Made by a program: the position numbers and the translations under genes
In this document: positions 34,087-42,909 of the stretch, piece by piece
Layout: every line of letters begins with the position of its first letter
Position numbering within the stretch: the stretch's first letter is position 1
NCBI RefSeq assembly: GCF_000955975.1
Contig: NZ_JYJF01000005.1
Span: forward strand, 59,114-123,113
Length of the DNA stretch: 64,000 bases
From: Saccharothrix sp. ST-888
GTDB lineage: Bacteria; Actinomycetota; Actinomycetes; Streptomycetales; Streptomycetaceae
Direction of reading: 5' to 3'
The notes under the pieces: model-generated
The model's input: the letters and a program-made list of their open reading frames with translations, nothing else
What the model was told of the DNA's origin: nothing
The model's database searches: none

Positions 34087-34163
34087 GGGGCACAGCTTCC
34101 CTCCGGAATGATGCGATCGGCCAGTGGTTTACGACGCGGTCCGCGATGCTGCTCGACCAGGGC

Positions 34164-34313
34164 GCCGAGGCCCATCGTGCGATCGCTTCACCGGTCTCGG
34201 ACCGCTCCGCCCGTCGGCCGACCCGCCGTAAGCCGAGCGCCGAGCTGGTGCTCGCCTGGCAGACGGCCTTGCTGAGCACCCACCAGCCGACCCGTCAGGC
34301 CGGCACGTCCTGA
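34164..34313 (+). pseudogene. C-terminal scrap of an IS5-type transposase
   Basis: The frame AHRAIASPVSDRSARRPTRRKPSAELV resembles the end of streptomycete IS5-like transposases (AETHLAIAGLVSDRAARR.TRRKPS), followed by a divergent tail. The rest of the gene is absent. It is on the opposite strand from the other fragment at 33.1 kb. Confidence 0.55.
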
Positions 34314-34440
34314 CCACAATCGCGGACCGAGTCGTCAGGGTGCGTACCGAATCGTGATCAATCTTCGGGTTTCCCCTCGCTCCGAGGCCTGACCACGGAC
34401 CTCACCCGGACCACCACCTGATCACAGCCCGATACGTACT

Positions 34441-35604
34441 CTAGACCGAGCGAAGCGGCCGGACGTTCCGTGCGAGTGCGGCGGCCGGCAGCAGGATGTT
34501 CGGCTCGTCGCCCGGGTCCTCGGCCAGGACGACGCCGGCCGCCTGAAGGTCGAAGCCCGGCGGCCAGACCGTGAAGTCGCTTGCCAGCGCGCCCTGCAAC
34601 TTCGCCTGTGCCAGGTCGGCACCGGTGAGGTCGGCTCCCCGAAGGTCGGCCAGCCGAAGGTCCGCGCCGGTGAACCTGGTCCCGTGGGCCCGTGCCTTGC
34701 GCAGGTTCGCCTCCCGCAGGTCGGCCTCGGAGAAATCGGCGTCGCGAAGGTCGGCCCTGACCATCCGGGCTCCGCGCAGGTCGGCTTCGATGCAGCGGCA
34801 CCGGTGGAGAATCGACGTCCCGAGCTCCACATACCGCATGTTGGCCGCGATCAGCGATGCCCTGGTCAGGTTGGCCTGGTAGATGCTCGCTGCTTCCAGG
34901 CAGGCCCCATCGAAGTTGATGTTGTTCAGCCACAGTCCGTCGCAGTCGGCGCGGCGCAGGTCGGAGTAGCTGACGTTGAGCCAGTCGGGACGGCGGCCCT
35001 GACACAGGACGCCGAGGCCGGTGAGCGCCACCTGGGCATCCGCAGCGCGGGTCTCCAGCGGCGGCACGGAGTTGATGGAGACTTCGACAGACGGGGGCTC
35101 CGCCCCTTGTGGAGGCCATGGCAGATGGGTCCGAAGGAACGCGGCCATGATCGAGATGACCGCCTCCCGGTCGTGAGCCGAGTGGTCCGCTATCCGCCAC
35201 AACGCGTAGAGACCACCGATCCGCACGTCCGGCTTCTCACTGCCGAGTTGGTCGATCGCCCGGCCGAAGCGGTCGGTGATGTGGCCCTCCCGGGTGGCGT
35301 TCAAGTTCTCCTGACCGACCCTCAACTGCCGCCAGGTGGCGTATGCACCGAAGAGGACGACGGCGCCACCGACCGCCTGCAGAAGCGTCGTTCGGACGCT
35401 GTTCACCGCCCCGAGCCGCTCGGAGACCTCGATCCGGGCACCCGCGAGATCGTGGTCGACCACCAGCCCCGGCAGCACCACGACCAGGACGACCAGCGCG
35501 GCGAGCAGGGCCAGCACCACCACCGCGATCAGAGCAGTACGGACCCGACGACTCCGAGGTCCGGCAGGTATGCGGCGTCCATGAGCAGATCCCCCCGTAT
35601 CCAT
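34441..35604 (-). CDS. Membrane-anchored pentapeptide-repeat protein
   Basis: Protein of 387 residues. A basic N-terminus precedes a first membrane helix (about residues 24-50, TALIAVVVLALLAALVVLVVV) and a second around 70-88. The soluble part holds a conserved block (GRAIDQLGSEKPDVRIGGLYALWRIADHS) seen in many streptomycete proteins of this type, and then A(D/N)LxX pentapeptide repeats forming a right-handed beta-helix: EADLRGARMVRADLRDADFS and onward. Function is not established for the family; protein scaffolding at the membrane is plausible. The start ATG (MDTGGS) is a choice; 44 in-frame residues lie upstream. Confidence 0.85.
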   Translation of the reverse strand: MDTGGSAHGRRIPAGPRSRRVRTALIAVVVLALLAALVVLVVVLPGLVVDHDLAGARIEVSERLGAVNSVRTTLLQAVGGAVVLFGAYATWRQLRVGQENLNATREGHITDRFGRAIDQLGSEKPDVRIGGLYALWRIADHSAHDREAVISIMAAFLRTHLPWPPQGAEPPSVEVSINSVPPLETRAADAQVALTGLGVLCQGRRPDWLNVSYSDLRRADCDGLWLNNINFDGACLEAASIYQANLTRASLIAANMRYVELGTSILHRCRCIEADLRGARMVRADLRDADFSEADLREANLRKARAHGTRFTGADLRLADLRGADLTGADLAQAKLQGALASDFTVWPPGFDLQAAGVVLAEDPGDEPNILLPAAALARNVRPLRSV

Positions 35605-35750
35605 ACCCAGATCATCGCAGGCGGGCCGGACCCGGTGCACCCATCCGGCAAGAGCATCAGCGCACCGGGCGATCGGGCACACCGGGATGGTCGGGCCGCT
35701 GCGAAACACCCTCTGACGGCCGGTCGGCAGCGGCACGGCATGGCCACCCG

Positions 35751-35921
35751 GTCGTTCTGCATCACGCCCGGGTGTTCACGTTCGACCCGAGCGCCGAAGA
35801 ACTCACCTGCATATCCGGTGAGTTCGAGCACCTTTCCGAGGTCAAGGGTCTGAGCGTGCATCCCCGAGACGGACGGATCGCCGTGCTGAAGAACGGCGTC
35901 CCCGGCGGGATACACCCCTGA
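35751..35921 (+). pseudogene. Possible remnant of a TolB-like beta-propeller protein
   Basis: The frame reads VFTFDPSAEELTCISGEFEHL, then SEVKGLSVHPRDGRIAVLKNG and stops. A calculated-looking repeat (xxFDP....L..ISG.F..L..VKGLSVHP..GR.AV) resembles the last blade of streptomycete TolB-like proteins. There is no start codon or upstream domain. Low certainty. Confidence 0.3.
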
Positions 35922-36070
35922 CGTCATCCGACGTAGCCGCCTCGCTTGGGCCCCGCGGCCCGTTTCTGGCGAGGTCACCGGTGTCCCACCGCCGGAAGCT
36001 GCTCGACGGCCGGTTCGAACACCCTCAACGGCTGGCGGTGGTCGGCCGGTTCAGGGCCTGCGGTGAGCCG

Positions 36071-36415
36071 TCAGGACTGGTGGGCGTCCTCGGCTGGGCG
36101 CAGTTGGGCCAGCTCCGCCTCAAGTGCCTCGATCCGGGCCTCAAGTTGGTGCTTGTCCCGTACGGCGTCCGCGTAGCCCTCCTTGTGGCGCTTGGCGATG
36201 TGGCTGAGGGTGTCGACGCGGTCGGCGAAGGCGTCCCGTTCGGCGGCGATCGGTTGGACGATGTGCTCGGCTACGGTGGCCGCGATCCAGTCGGCCCAGT
36301 TGCTGATGTGCTGGGTGCCTCCGGGGCCGTGGAGTTGGGCGTCCTGCAGACCACTGAGCATGGCGGGGCGAATGGTGTCGGCGATCCGCTGGGCAAGGGC
36401 GGTCTGCTCGCTCAC
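36071..36415 (-). CDS. Coiled-coil hypothetical protein
   Basis: Protein of 114 residues starting with GTG after GGAG. The first half (ALAQRIADTIRPAMLSGLQDAQ, ISNWADWIAATVAEHIVQPI) is helical. The second half is a long coiled coil ending LEARIEALEAELAQLRPAE. Such short proteins are frequent on streptomycete integrative elements and in accessory regions. No function can be assigned. Confidence 0.7.
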   Translation of the reverse strand: MSEQTALAQRIADTIRPAMLSGLQDAQLHGPGGTQHISNWADWIAATVAEHIVQPIAAERDAFADRVDTLSHIAKRHKEGYADAVRDKHQLEARIEALEAELAQLRPAEDAHQS

Positions 36416-36609
36416 GGCGTCTCCTTCTTCAGTGGTCGGACGGGCCGGCCGTCACAGTCGACGGTCTCCTCCGCACCATTGTGAAGGCCGAGGCGGTCGT
36501 CGTGTCCGCCGGCTGCGGGCACGGGGCCCGGGTCCTCCGCGCGTACGACGGTCGCCGGGGACGCTCGCCGGGCGGCGGAGAAGGCGCAGACGGCGGGGAG
36601 CGGCCCGGC

Positions 36610-37194
36610 TCAGCTGCACCAGAAGATGAAGTGCGTGCAGGTCGGCGACGGCGACGGCGCGGGTTTCGTCGGGCGAGGGGACGTGGACGGCTTCGGTCCG
36701 GTCGTCGAGGAGGCGGTCGCTGCCGAGGCGGTGGGGACGGGTGCCGAGCTGGACGGGGAGCCACTCGGCCGTGGGTGGGCTCTGGACCTGGTCGCGCCGG
36801 CCGACGGCGAGGTACTGGGGGCGATCGGCGACGGAGTGGGCGGCGCCGTCTGGAGGGCCGCGTCCGGTCCGTGGTCCTCGGCGGCGGGCGTGGGGGCCGG
36901 TCCGGGCGGCCCGCCGGACTGCGGCGGGGTCAGCGCCAGCACGCCCGCGCCGCCGAGGACCAGGGCCACGGCCGTAGCGGCGAGCACCCGTCCGCGGCGC
37001 CGGGATCTGCGTCTGCTGCGCCGGTTGCGGCGGGCCCCGGCCGACCTGGGCGGCGGCCCGGTGACGGAGCCCGGGTAGTCGGCCGGTCCGGGCGTGGATC
37101 CGGCGAAGGGGGCCTCGGCGGAGGCCGGCGCACCGCAGCCCGGACAGGACAGCGCACCGTTGAGGTGGCGGCGGCAGGGTGCGCAGTAGTCCAT
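36610..37194 (-). CDS. Single-pass membrane protein with N-terminal zinc ribbon
   Basis: Protein of 194 residues. Cytoplasmic N-terminus: MDYCAPCRRHLNGALSCPGCG, a CxxC...CxxC zinc-ribbon. After a basic stretch (RRNRRSRRRSRRRGR) comes one membrane helix at about residues 70-88. The outer part is a long Pro/Ser/Thr-rich, probably unstructured region ending in a short Cys-containing tail (CTHFIFWCS). The arrangement suggests signalling or anchoring across the membrane. I recognise the start as a streptomycete family but know no function. ATG with GGAAAG ahead. Confidence 0.75.
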   Translation of the reverse strand: MDYCAPCRRHLNGALSCPGCGAPASAEAPFAGSTPGPADYPGSVTGPPPRSAGARRNRRSRRRSRRRGRVLAATAVALVLGGAGVLALTPPQSGGPPGPAPTPAAEDHGPDAALQTAPPTPSPIAPSTSPSAGATRSRAHPRPSGSPSSSAPVPTASAATASSTTGPKPSTSPRPTKPAPSPSPTCTHFIFWCS

Positions 37195-37544
37195 CGTCGT
37201 CTTTCCGTGCTCTGTGCTCTGTTCGGTGCGTTTCGGCGCTCTGTTCGCCGCTCTGTCTCGCGCCTCGGACGCGATCGGCGTCCAGGAGACAGTAGGCACG
37301 CCACCCGATCGACCGACAGGTGCCAGATGTGAGGCTTTGGGAGAGACCCCATGGTGGTGGCAGCGCTCCCCGGTGAGGATCCGAGCGGACGAACACACGA
37401 AAAGCCGGTCGGGCACACCGGAGCAGCGGCCATGTGCTGGTTACGCTGCACGTAGTTCCCGACGATCTCGGCAGGGCCTTCGGACCGCCGTGACACCGGG
37501 AGCGCACGACGCCTGCCCACCGTCTCAGCAGAGAGACCAGTCTC
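37195..37544. other. Intergenic region, no gene seen
   Basis: Divergent 350-bp region between the zinc-ribbon membrane protein and the UBP-type zinc-finger gene. A short GAGAC-CA-GTCTC repeat lies at 37532-37543, directly before the ATG of the latter, and may hide its weak ribosome site. Confidence 0.5.
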
Positions 37545-37904
37545 ATGGCGCACGACGAGATCCCGGGAATCGATCCCACCGCACAGCCGAGTGGCGACGG
37601 CTGCCTGGAGTGCCTGGCCGCCGACGGACCGGGGTGGTGGCTGCACCTGCGGCGCTGCGCCGCGTGCGGCCGGATCGGGTGCTGCGACTCCTCGCCCTCG
37701 CAGCACGCCACCAACCATGCCAGAACGGCCGGACACCCCCTCCTGGCCAGCTTCGAACCCGGCGAGGCCTGGTTCTGGAACGTGGAGACCGAGGAGTACT
37801 ACGAGGGACCGCCGCCGGCCCCGCCCACGGCGCACCCGGCCTCGCAGCCGACCCCGGGCCCGCTCGGCAAGGTCCCCGCCGACTGGGAGCTGCGCCTGCA
37901 CTGA
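37545..37904 (+). CDS. UBP-type zinc finger domain protein
   Basis: Protein of 119 residues. A single UBP-type zinc finger is visible: CLECLAADGPGWW, LRRCAACGRIGCCDSS, HATNHARTAGHP, with Cys and His in the expected order. In eukaryotes this fold binds the C-terminus of ubiquitin; in actinobacteria small proteins with the domain are common and their partner is unknown. The C-terminus (FWNVETEEYYEG, then a Pro-rich stretch) fits the family. No operon partner; the next gene is convergent. Confidence 0.85.
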   Translation: MAHDEIPGIDPTAQPSGDGCLECLAADGPGWWLHLRRCAACGRIGCCDSSPSQHATNHARTAGHPLLASFEPGEAWFWNVETEEYYEGPPPAPPTAHPASQPTPGPLGKVPADWELRLH

Positions 37905-37938
37905 CCTGCCCTGGCCTGCTCGGCGCGGCCGGTCCTGC

Positions 37939-38883
37939 TCAGGGCGGCGGGGCCGCCAGACACGGGTCGGTGATTCCTCCGGGGCAGGCCGACGCGGCGA
38001 CGTCCCAGCCTGCGCGGACGGCTCCGGCCTGGTACGCGCTCTCGTAGAAGGCGATCACGGCCGCTCGCGGGTCGGCCTCGGCGCGCGCCGCGTCGTACCG
38101 CAGCACCGCGAGGTGGCTGCCGTTGCGGACGAGCCACTCCGCGGACGCGGGCGTGAGAGGATCGTCGGCCAGTTTCGCCGGCTCGGGAGCCGTGTAGGAG
38201 TAGAAGGCCGGCTCGCCGAAGGCGGCGTCGCCGAACCAGAACCCGAAGCTGACCACCTCCCGGGAGTACGCCTCCCTGGTCACCGGGTCCACCTGCGGCG
38301 GCTGGTCGACGACGCGCGGGGAGAACCAGGTGCTGGCGATGTCGAAGGTGTGCCAGAAGTGGTGGACCGGGCTGACCTTCCCCGAGAAGCGCGCCGTGAA
38401 CTCCTCCAGGACCAGCGCCACTTGGCTGAGCACCTGCCAGTAGCGGTTCGCCCAGGCGGGGTCGTAGCTCGCGTGCTCGAAGTCCTCGGCGAACGGCCGG
38501 TCGGCATCGGGCAGGTCGAAGGGCCTCGGGATGGCGATCTCGACCCGGACGCCCAGCGCTCCGAGCGCGTTCAGCAGCTCCCGGTGGAACGAGGCCACGG
38601 ACTGGCCGAGCAGCGGGAAGGAGACCGTCCCGCCGTCCACCGTTGCGACGACCAGTCGGTGGGCGACGAAGTCGAAGTCGATGGTGAAGATCGGATTGCC
38701 GTCGACCTGGCCCATCGGCCGTGTGGTGATGCCGCGTCCGGTCAGGTGGAACGGGACGTTCCACCAGTGATTGCGCCGCACGCTCGCCGCGAGGCGGACC
38801 TTGCCCACGATCTGGGCGAAGCGGTGCAGCGTCTCCTTGGTGTCACGCCACTCGGCGAGCGGCATCGGCGGGAACAGCTCCAC
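37939..38883 (-). CDS. DUF5996 family protein
   Basis: Protein of 314 residues. Family landmarks are W-x-DTKETLHRFAQIVGKVRLA, NHWWNVPFHLTGRGITT, IDFDFVAHRLVV, and further FWHTFDIASTWFSPR and REVVSFGFWFGD. The protein is soluble with many aromatic residues. Function is unknown to me. ATG start (MELFPPMPLAEW) with GGGAGG ahead. The stop region is convergent with the UBP-finger gene 35 bases away. Confidence 0.85.
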   Translation of the reverse strand: MELFPPMPLAEWRDTKETLHRFAQIVGKVRLAASVRRNHWWNVPFHLTGRGITTRPMGQVDGNPIFTIDFDFVAHRLVVATVDGGTVSFPLLGQSVASFHRELLNALGALGVRVEIAIPRPFDLPDADRPFAEDFEHASYDPAWANRYWQVLSQVALVLEEFTARFSGKVSPVHHFWHTFDIASTWFSPRVVDQPPQVDPVTREAYSREVVSFGFWFGDAAFGEPAFYSYTAPEPAKLADDPLTPASAEWLVRNGSHLAVLRYDAARAEADPRAAVIAFYESAYQAGAVRAGWDVAASACPGGITDPCLAAPPP

Positions 38884-39295
38884 GGTGCCTCCCTATCCCG
38901 GCCGTCCGGTGCAGTCCCATGATGACCACGCGGGACGGGTACGGCACCTTCGCCGAAGCCCGGAACGGCGGTGCTCGGATCCGCAGCACCGGACGGACGC
39001 CTCCGCCGACTGCCCCGGCGGCGACACCTGCGGACGGCCAACACCCCTGCCACCGCAGCGCGTTCTCCCGTACGCTGGTTCCGGAGCGGTGGTTCGCCCC
39101 GGGCACTCGCACGCGGATCCGGGACCCGGGCGGGCCGGTCCTTCCAGCAGGGCTACGGCGGCGCCCCCGCGAGGATCAGCCCCGGAAACCCGGACTGCGG
39201 CAGCCGGGTTGCGAGGCGTGCGGGAGGTATTAGCGTGGCAGGCGGGACGTCGTCGCCCCAACGGGTGAGACGTCGCCCGGACGGGAGATGGGCCG
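38884..39295. other. Divergent intergenic region, no gene seen
   Basis: 412 bp between the DUF5996 gene and the MOSC fusion gene. Open frames here overlap each other without recognisable protein pattern. The promoters of both flanking genes must lie in it. Confidence 0.5.
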
Positions 39296-41071
39296 ATGGC
39301 CACGCTGATCGCCGTCAACGTCGGTCTGCCGAAGGACGTCGCCTGGCGGGGCAGGACCACGCACACCGGCGTCTGGAAGCAGCCCGTCACCGGCCCCCGG
39401 ATGGTCCGGCGACTGAATGTGGAAGGCGACGGCCAGGGCGACCTGGCCGGGCACGGCGGTGAGCAGCGCGCCGTACTGGTCTACCAGCTCGACTCCTACC
39501 GCTACTGGCAGCAGCAACTCGGGCGGGACGACTTCGTGCTGGGCCAGTTCGGCGAGAACTTCACCGTGGACGGGCTGTCCGACGACGAGGTGTGCATCGG
39601 GGACCGCTATCGGATCGGGAGTGCGGTCTTCGAGGTGACTCAGCCGCGCGTGACCTGCTACCGCGTGGGCCTGCGGATGGGGGAACCGCAGATGGCCGCC
39701 CTGCTGGTGTCCCACGGCCGGCCGGGGTTCTACCTCCGCGTCATCGACGAAGGGCTGGTGGAGGCCGGCGAGGAGATCGTCAGGATCTCCTCCGGCCCGG
39801 AGAAGATGACCGTCGCCGAGATGGATGCGCTGCTCTACCGCCCTGGACGCTCCCGACCGCAACTCGAGCGTGCGCTGCGCATCCCGGCGCTCAGCCCCGG
39901 CTGGCAGACCTCGCTGCGGGCCCTGCTGGACAGCGAGATCCGTGCAGGCGGCGCGGCAGCCGGAAATGTCGGGCTGACCGCAGCGGCGGGCAGCCCGCCA
40001 CCCGCGTGGCCCGGGTTCCGTCCGCTCAGGGTCACCCGGATCGGAGCCGAGAGCGCGGGCATCTTCTCGCTGAGTCTGGCCTCGACCGACGGCCGGCCCC
40101 TTCCACCGGGACTGGCCGGCCAGTTTCTCACGCTGCGGCTGCGGCCGGAGGCCGGGGGTGCGCCGTTGATCCGCAGCTACTCGCTGTCCGGGCGACCAGG
40201 CGCCGCGGAGTACCGGATCAGCGTGAAACAGGAGCCGCACGGCGCCGCCAGCACCCACCTGCACCAACACGTCAAGGTGGGTGACCTGCTCGAAGTCGCC
40301 GCGCCGCGGGGCACGTTCGTCCTGGCGGACGGCGATGCGCCGGTCGTCCTGCTGTCCGCCGGTGTCGGCGCCACCCCGGTACTGGCCATGCTGCACGCCC
40401 TCGCCGACGCGCGCTCCCCGCGTGAGGTGTGGTGGCTGCACGGAGCCCGGGACGGCGACAGCCATCCCTTCGCCGAGGAGGTACGTGGCCTGCTGGCCCG
40501 GCTGCCGGCCGGGCGGTCGCACATCGCGTTCAGCAGTCCCCGCAGCGATGACCGCCCGGGCGTCGACTACACGGCGGCGGAACGGCTCTCCGCGCAGCAG
40601 ATCCACGACCTCGGCCTGCCCCGGGACGCGGACGCCTACATCTGCGGTCCGGCCGCGTTCATGCAGGACATGACGAGTGCCCTCCAGGCCCACGGCCTGG
40701 CATCCACCCGCATCCACACCGAGACCTTCGGGGCGGTGTCCGCCATCACGCCCGGTGTGCTCCCCACTCCGGTCCGACCGCCGCACCTGCCCGCCCACCC
40801 TCCCGGGGAGGAGCCGGGCCCGACCGTCTCGTTCGCCCGCAGCGGCCTCAGCCTGCCGTGGCATCCCGGCTACGGGACCCTGCTCGAACTCGCCGAGGCG
40901 TGCGACGTACCCAGCCGGTGGTCCTGTCGCACCGGCGTCTGTCACACCTGCGAGACCACCGTGCTGTCGGGACGGGTCGACTACGCCCCGGAGCCCGTCG
41001 ATGCACCGGCCGAGGGCAACGCCCTCGTCTGCTGCTCACGGCCCTCGACGGACCTCGTGCTGGACATGTGA
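39296..41071 (+). CDS. MOSC / flavin reductase / 2Fe-2S ferredoxin fusion protein
   Basis: Protein of 591 residues with three modules. Residues 1 to about 215: a YiiM-type MOSC domain (GDLAGHGGEQRAVLVY, QFGENFTVDG, VTQPRVTCYRVGLRMG) with a 3-alpha tail (KMTVAEMDALLY). The Cys in TCYR is the usual pyranopterin ligand of MOSC proteins. About 235-475: an FNR-type reductase (RSYSLSG binds FAD, VLLSAGVGATPVLAML binds NAD(P)H, YICGPAAFM). About 500-591: a plant-type ferredoxin (SCRTGVCHTCETTVLSG plus a later Cys). This is a self-contained electron chain from NAD(P)H to a molybdenum-type centre. A reductase of N-hydroxylated compounds is plausible. Confidence 0.9.
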   Translation: MATLIAVNVGLPKDVAWRGRTTHTGVWKQPVTGPRMVRRLNVEGDGQGDLAGHGGEQRAVLVYQLDSYRYWQQQLGRDDFVLGQFGENFTVDGLSDDEVCIGDRYRIGSAVFEVTQPRVTCYRVGLRMGEPQMAALLVSHGRPGFYLRVIDEGLVEAGEEIVRISSGPEKMTVAEMDALLYRPGRSRPQLERALRIPALSPGWQTSLRALLDSEIRAGGAAAGNVGLTAAAGSPPPAWPGFRPLRVTRIGAESAGIFSLSLASTDGRPLPPGLAGQFLTLRLRPEAGGAPLIRSYSLSGRPGAAEYRISVKQEPHGAASTHLHQHVKVGDLLEVAAPRGTFVLADGDAPVVLLSAGVGATPVLAMLHALADARSPREVWWLHGARDGDSHPFAEEVRGLLARLPAGRSHIAFSSPRSDDRPGVDYTAAERLSAQQIHDLGLPRDADAYICGPAAFMQDMTSALQAHGLASTRIHTETFGAVSAITPGVLPTPVRPPHLPAHPPGEEPGPTVSFARSGLSLPWHPGYGTLLELAEACDVPSRWSCRTGVCHTCETTVLSGRVDYAPEPVDAPAEGNALVCCSRPSTDLVLDM

Positions 41072-41329
41072 CGACGGCCCGGCCCCGCTGCGGGACGGAC
41101 GGCACAACCTTCGCAGCCTTCGCCGATTCGCAGGAAGCGGTTCGCAGAAGCTGGCATCCGTCCACCGGCGACGGCACGTCCGGAGCCTGTCAGAGTCGGT
41201 GACGCGGCCGGGCGACGTCCATCGGACAGCCCGAACCACCAGGCGGAGCGGCCCTGGTGGCCGGCTGTCCGGGCGCCGGTGGTGAAGTTGCCGACTTGTG
41301 CTCCCGCCCTGGCGTCCTGCTGACAGCCC

Positions 41330-41683
41330 ATTACGTTCCTGACCACGCTGCACCGCGTCATCGGAGCAGTCGTTTTCGATGTCGGCGAGTGCCTGGTGGA
41401 CGAGACCCGCGAGTACGGGACCTGGACGGACTGGCTCGGGGTGCCCCGGCACACGTTCGTTGCCCAGTTCGGCGCTGTGATCGCTGAGGGCCGCGACTAC
41501 CGCGAGACGTCCCAGGTGTTCCGCCCCGGCTTCGACCTGTACGAGGAGCGGGAGAAGCGCGCCGCCGCCGGGCAGCCGGAGTGGTTCGGTGAGGACGACT
41601 TCCACCCGGACGTCCGGGAGCAATGCTCAGGACTTGTGGATCGGCTCCGGGAGGGCATGCGGAGGGCGTACCTTCCCGAATGA
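41330..41683 (+). pseudogene. N-terminal fragment of a HAD-family hydrolase
   Basis: The frame reads VIGAVVFDVGECLVDETREYG (HAD motif I, DxGxxLxD) and WTDWLGVPRHTFVAQFGAVI, then YRETSQVFRPGFDLYEEREKR and DFHPDVRE. After about 41620 the sequence stops resembling the family. The missing two thirds would hold motifs II-IV. No ATG or GTG opens the frame after the stop at 41321, only ATT or CTG. It is therefore dead at both ends. Confidence 0.75.
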
Positions 41684-41760
41684 TCCTTTGATGGCCTCCG
41701 AGTAGGCCCGCGTTGCAGCGCGGGTCGGGAAGGCACGCCCGTGCTCAGCGTAGTCACCGC

Positions 41761-42223
41761 CGCATCGATGAGGAGACCGGGGAGCATAAGCGGTTCTCCT
41801 CCGAGATCCTTCCGCCGTGGTGCCGCAAGTCGCCGAAGGTCAGCGAGGTACTCCCGCTGCTCTACCTGCACGGCCTGTCGTCCGGCGACTTCGTGCCCGC
41901 ACCGGAGCAGTTCCTCGGCAGCGCGGCCGGCCTGCCGTCGGCGACCGTGACCCGGCTGACCAGGCAGTGGCAGGATGATCACGCCGTCTTCCAAGTCCGG
42001 GACCTGTCGGACCGCGACTTTGTCTACGTGTGGCCCGACGGGGTCACCAAGGTCACCCGCGGCGCCGGCAGCCCGGGCCGCGGCTCTTGCGATGGTGTTC
42101 AAGCTCGTCGAGTCCGCCCAGACCCGCTGGCGCGCAATTAGCGGCGCTCACCTGGTTCCTCTCGTCCGCGCGGGTACCCGGTTCGAGAACGGTGTCCTGA
42201 TCGAGCGCCAGGAGCAGGCCGCA
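41761..42223 (+). pseudogene. IS256-type transposase with internal deletion
   Basis: Two parts of the same transposase are joined. The N-terminal part, 41761 to about 42060, reads FSSEILPPWCRKSPKVSEVL, LLYLHGLSSGDFVPAPEQFLG and VYVWPDGV. The C-terminal part, from about 42068 in another frame, reads AARAAALAMVFKLVESAQTR, then RAISGAHLVPLVRAGTRFENG. The catalytic middle with the DDE residues is gone and the stop codon after QEQAA is lost. No terminal inverted repeats were recognised. Confidence 0.8.
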
Positions 42224-42333
42224 TGTACGTCCACGACACCCTGCGAGAGCCGGACGAGCACGTCCGCTTCGCGGCCTACCTCGACGAGCTGCGACATGTC
42301 GCTGAAGCGGACGAGGTCGTCTTGCCTCAGTAA
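42223..42333 (+). pseudogene. Short N-terminal fragment of a small streptomycete protein
   Basis: A 36-codon frame starting MYVHDTLREPDEHVRFAAYL and continuing DELRHVAEADEVVLPQ. It looks like the start of a longer helical protein that often follows such transposase genes, cut after VVL. The following 42334-42538 has no gene; it contains a small hairpin (GCGGCC-TAC-GGCCGC) near 42341 and other simple GC words. Confidence 0.45.
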
Positions 42334-42538
42334 CAGAAGGTGCGGCCTACGGCCGCGCAAACCTTGGCAGCTCGCTGCGCTCGCGCGCGACGGCGTTCGG
42401 GAGCTCCCGCCCGCCGCGTGCTTCCGGGCCGACTCGGACCTAGCGTGCCCGACGGGTCGGCACAGCCCCTGCGACTCTCCCGGCTACGCTCGCGCGAGAG
42501 CGCCCCACGGCGCGTGGCTGCGGGGCGCCTTGTGGGGT

Positions 42539-42751
42539 TTAGTCGACCGGCTGGCCGTCGTACGTACCGCCCACGCAGGGGTTGCCCGGCAAGTCGATCC
42601 GGGGCGTTCCGCCGCCCTTCTCGCACTGAGAAGGGGTGACGGAGGTTGGGGCACCCTGTGTGGCGGCGGTGGCGGCGGCGGCGCCTGTGAGGCCGAGTCC
42701 GGCCAGAGCTGCCGTGGCGATGACGGCGGCGAGGATTCGTCGAATGCGCAT
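42539..42751 (-). CDS. Small secreted protein with two cysteines
   Basis: Protein of 70 residues. Sec signal peptide (MRIRRILAAVIATAALAGLG, cleavage near AAATAA) and a short mature part of about 40 residues ending GGTYDGQPVD. Two Cys (QCEKGGG, NPCVGG) may pair. ATG with AAAGGGAA ahead. The coding region is intact although it lies among broken genes. No family recognised. Confidence 0.65.
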   Translation of the reverse strand: MRIRRILAAVIATAALAGLGLTGAAAATAATQGAPTSVTPSQCEKGGGTPRIDLPGNPCVGGTYDGQPVD

Positions 42752-42909
42752 TTGGTTTCCCTTTCACGGATTACCTCGATTGGGGCACTAATCAGCTTGA
42801 TCTTCATCCATGTGGGTGGCACGTCATGTTGCGCCATTCGGGTGACAGTGCTGTCGGGTGCGGAGTCGGTGACGCGACCCGTCGGACAGGCGATATGTAG
42901 GGCGTTTTG

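Noticed and set aside
41072..41329. Open frames between the MOSC fusion and the HAD fragment
   Set aside because: Several overlapping frames but none with a domain or ribosome site; left as non-coding.
42340..42520. GC-rich stretch examined for a tRNA or other RNA gene
   Set aside because: No cloverleaf, TTCGA-type T-loop or anticodon arrangement could be found; only small hairpins.
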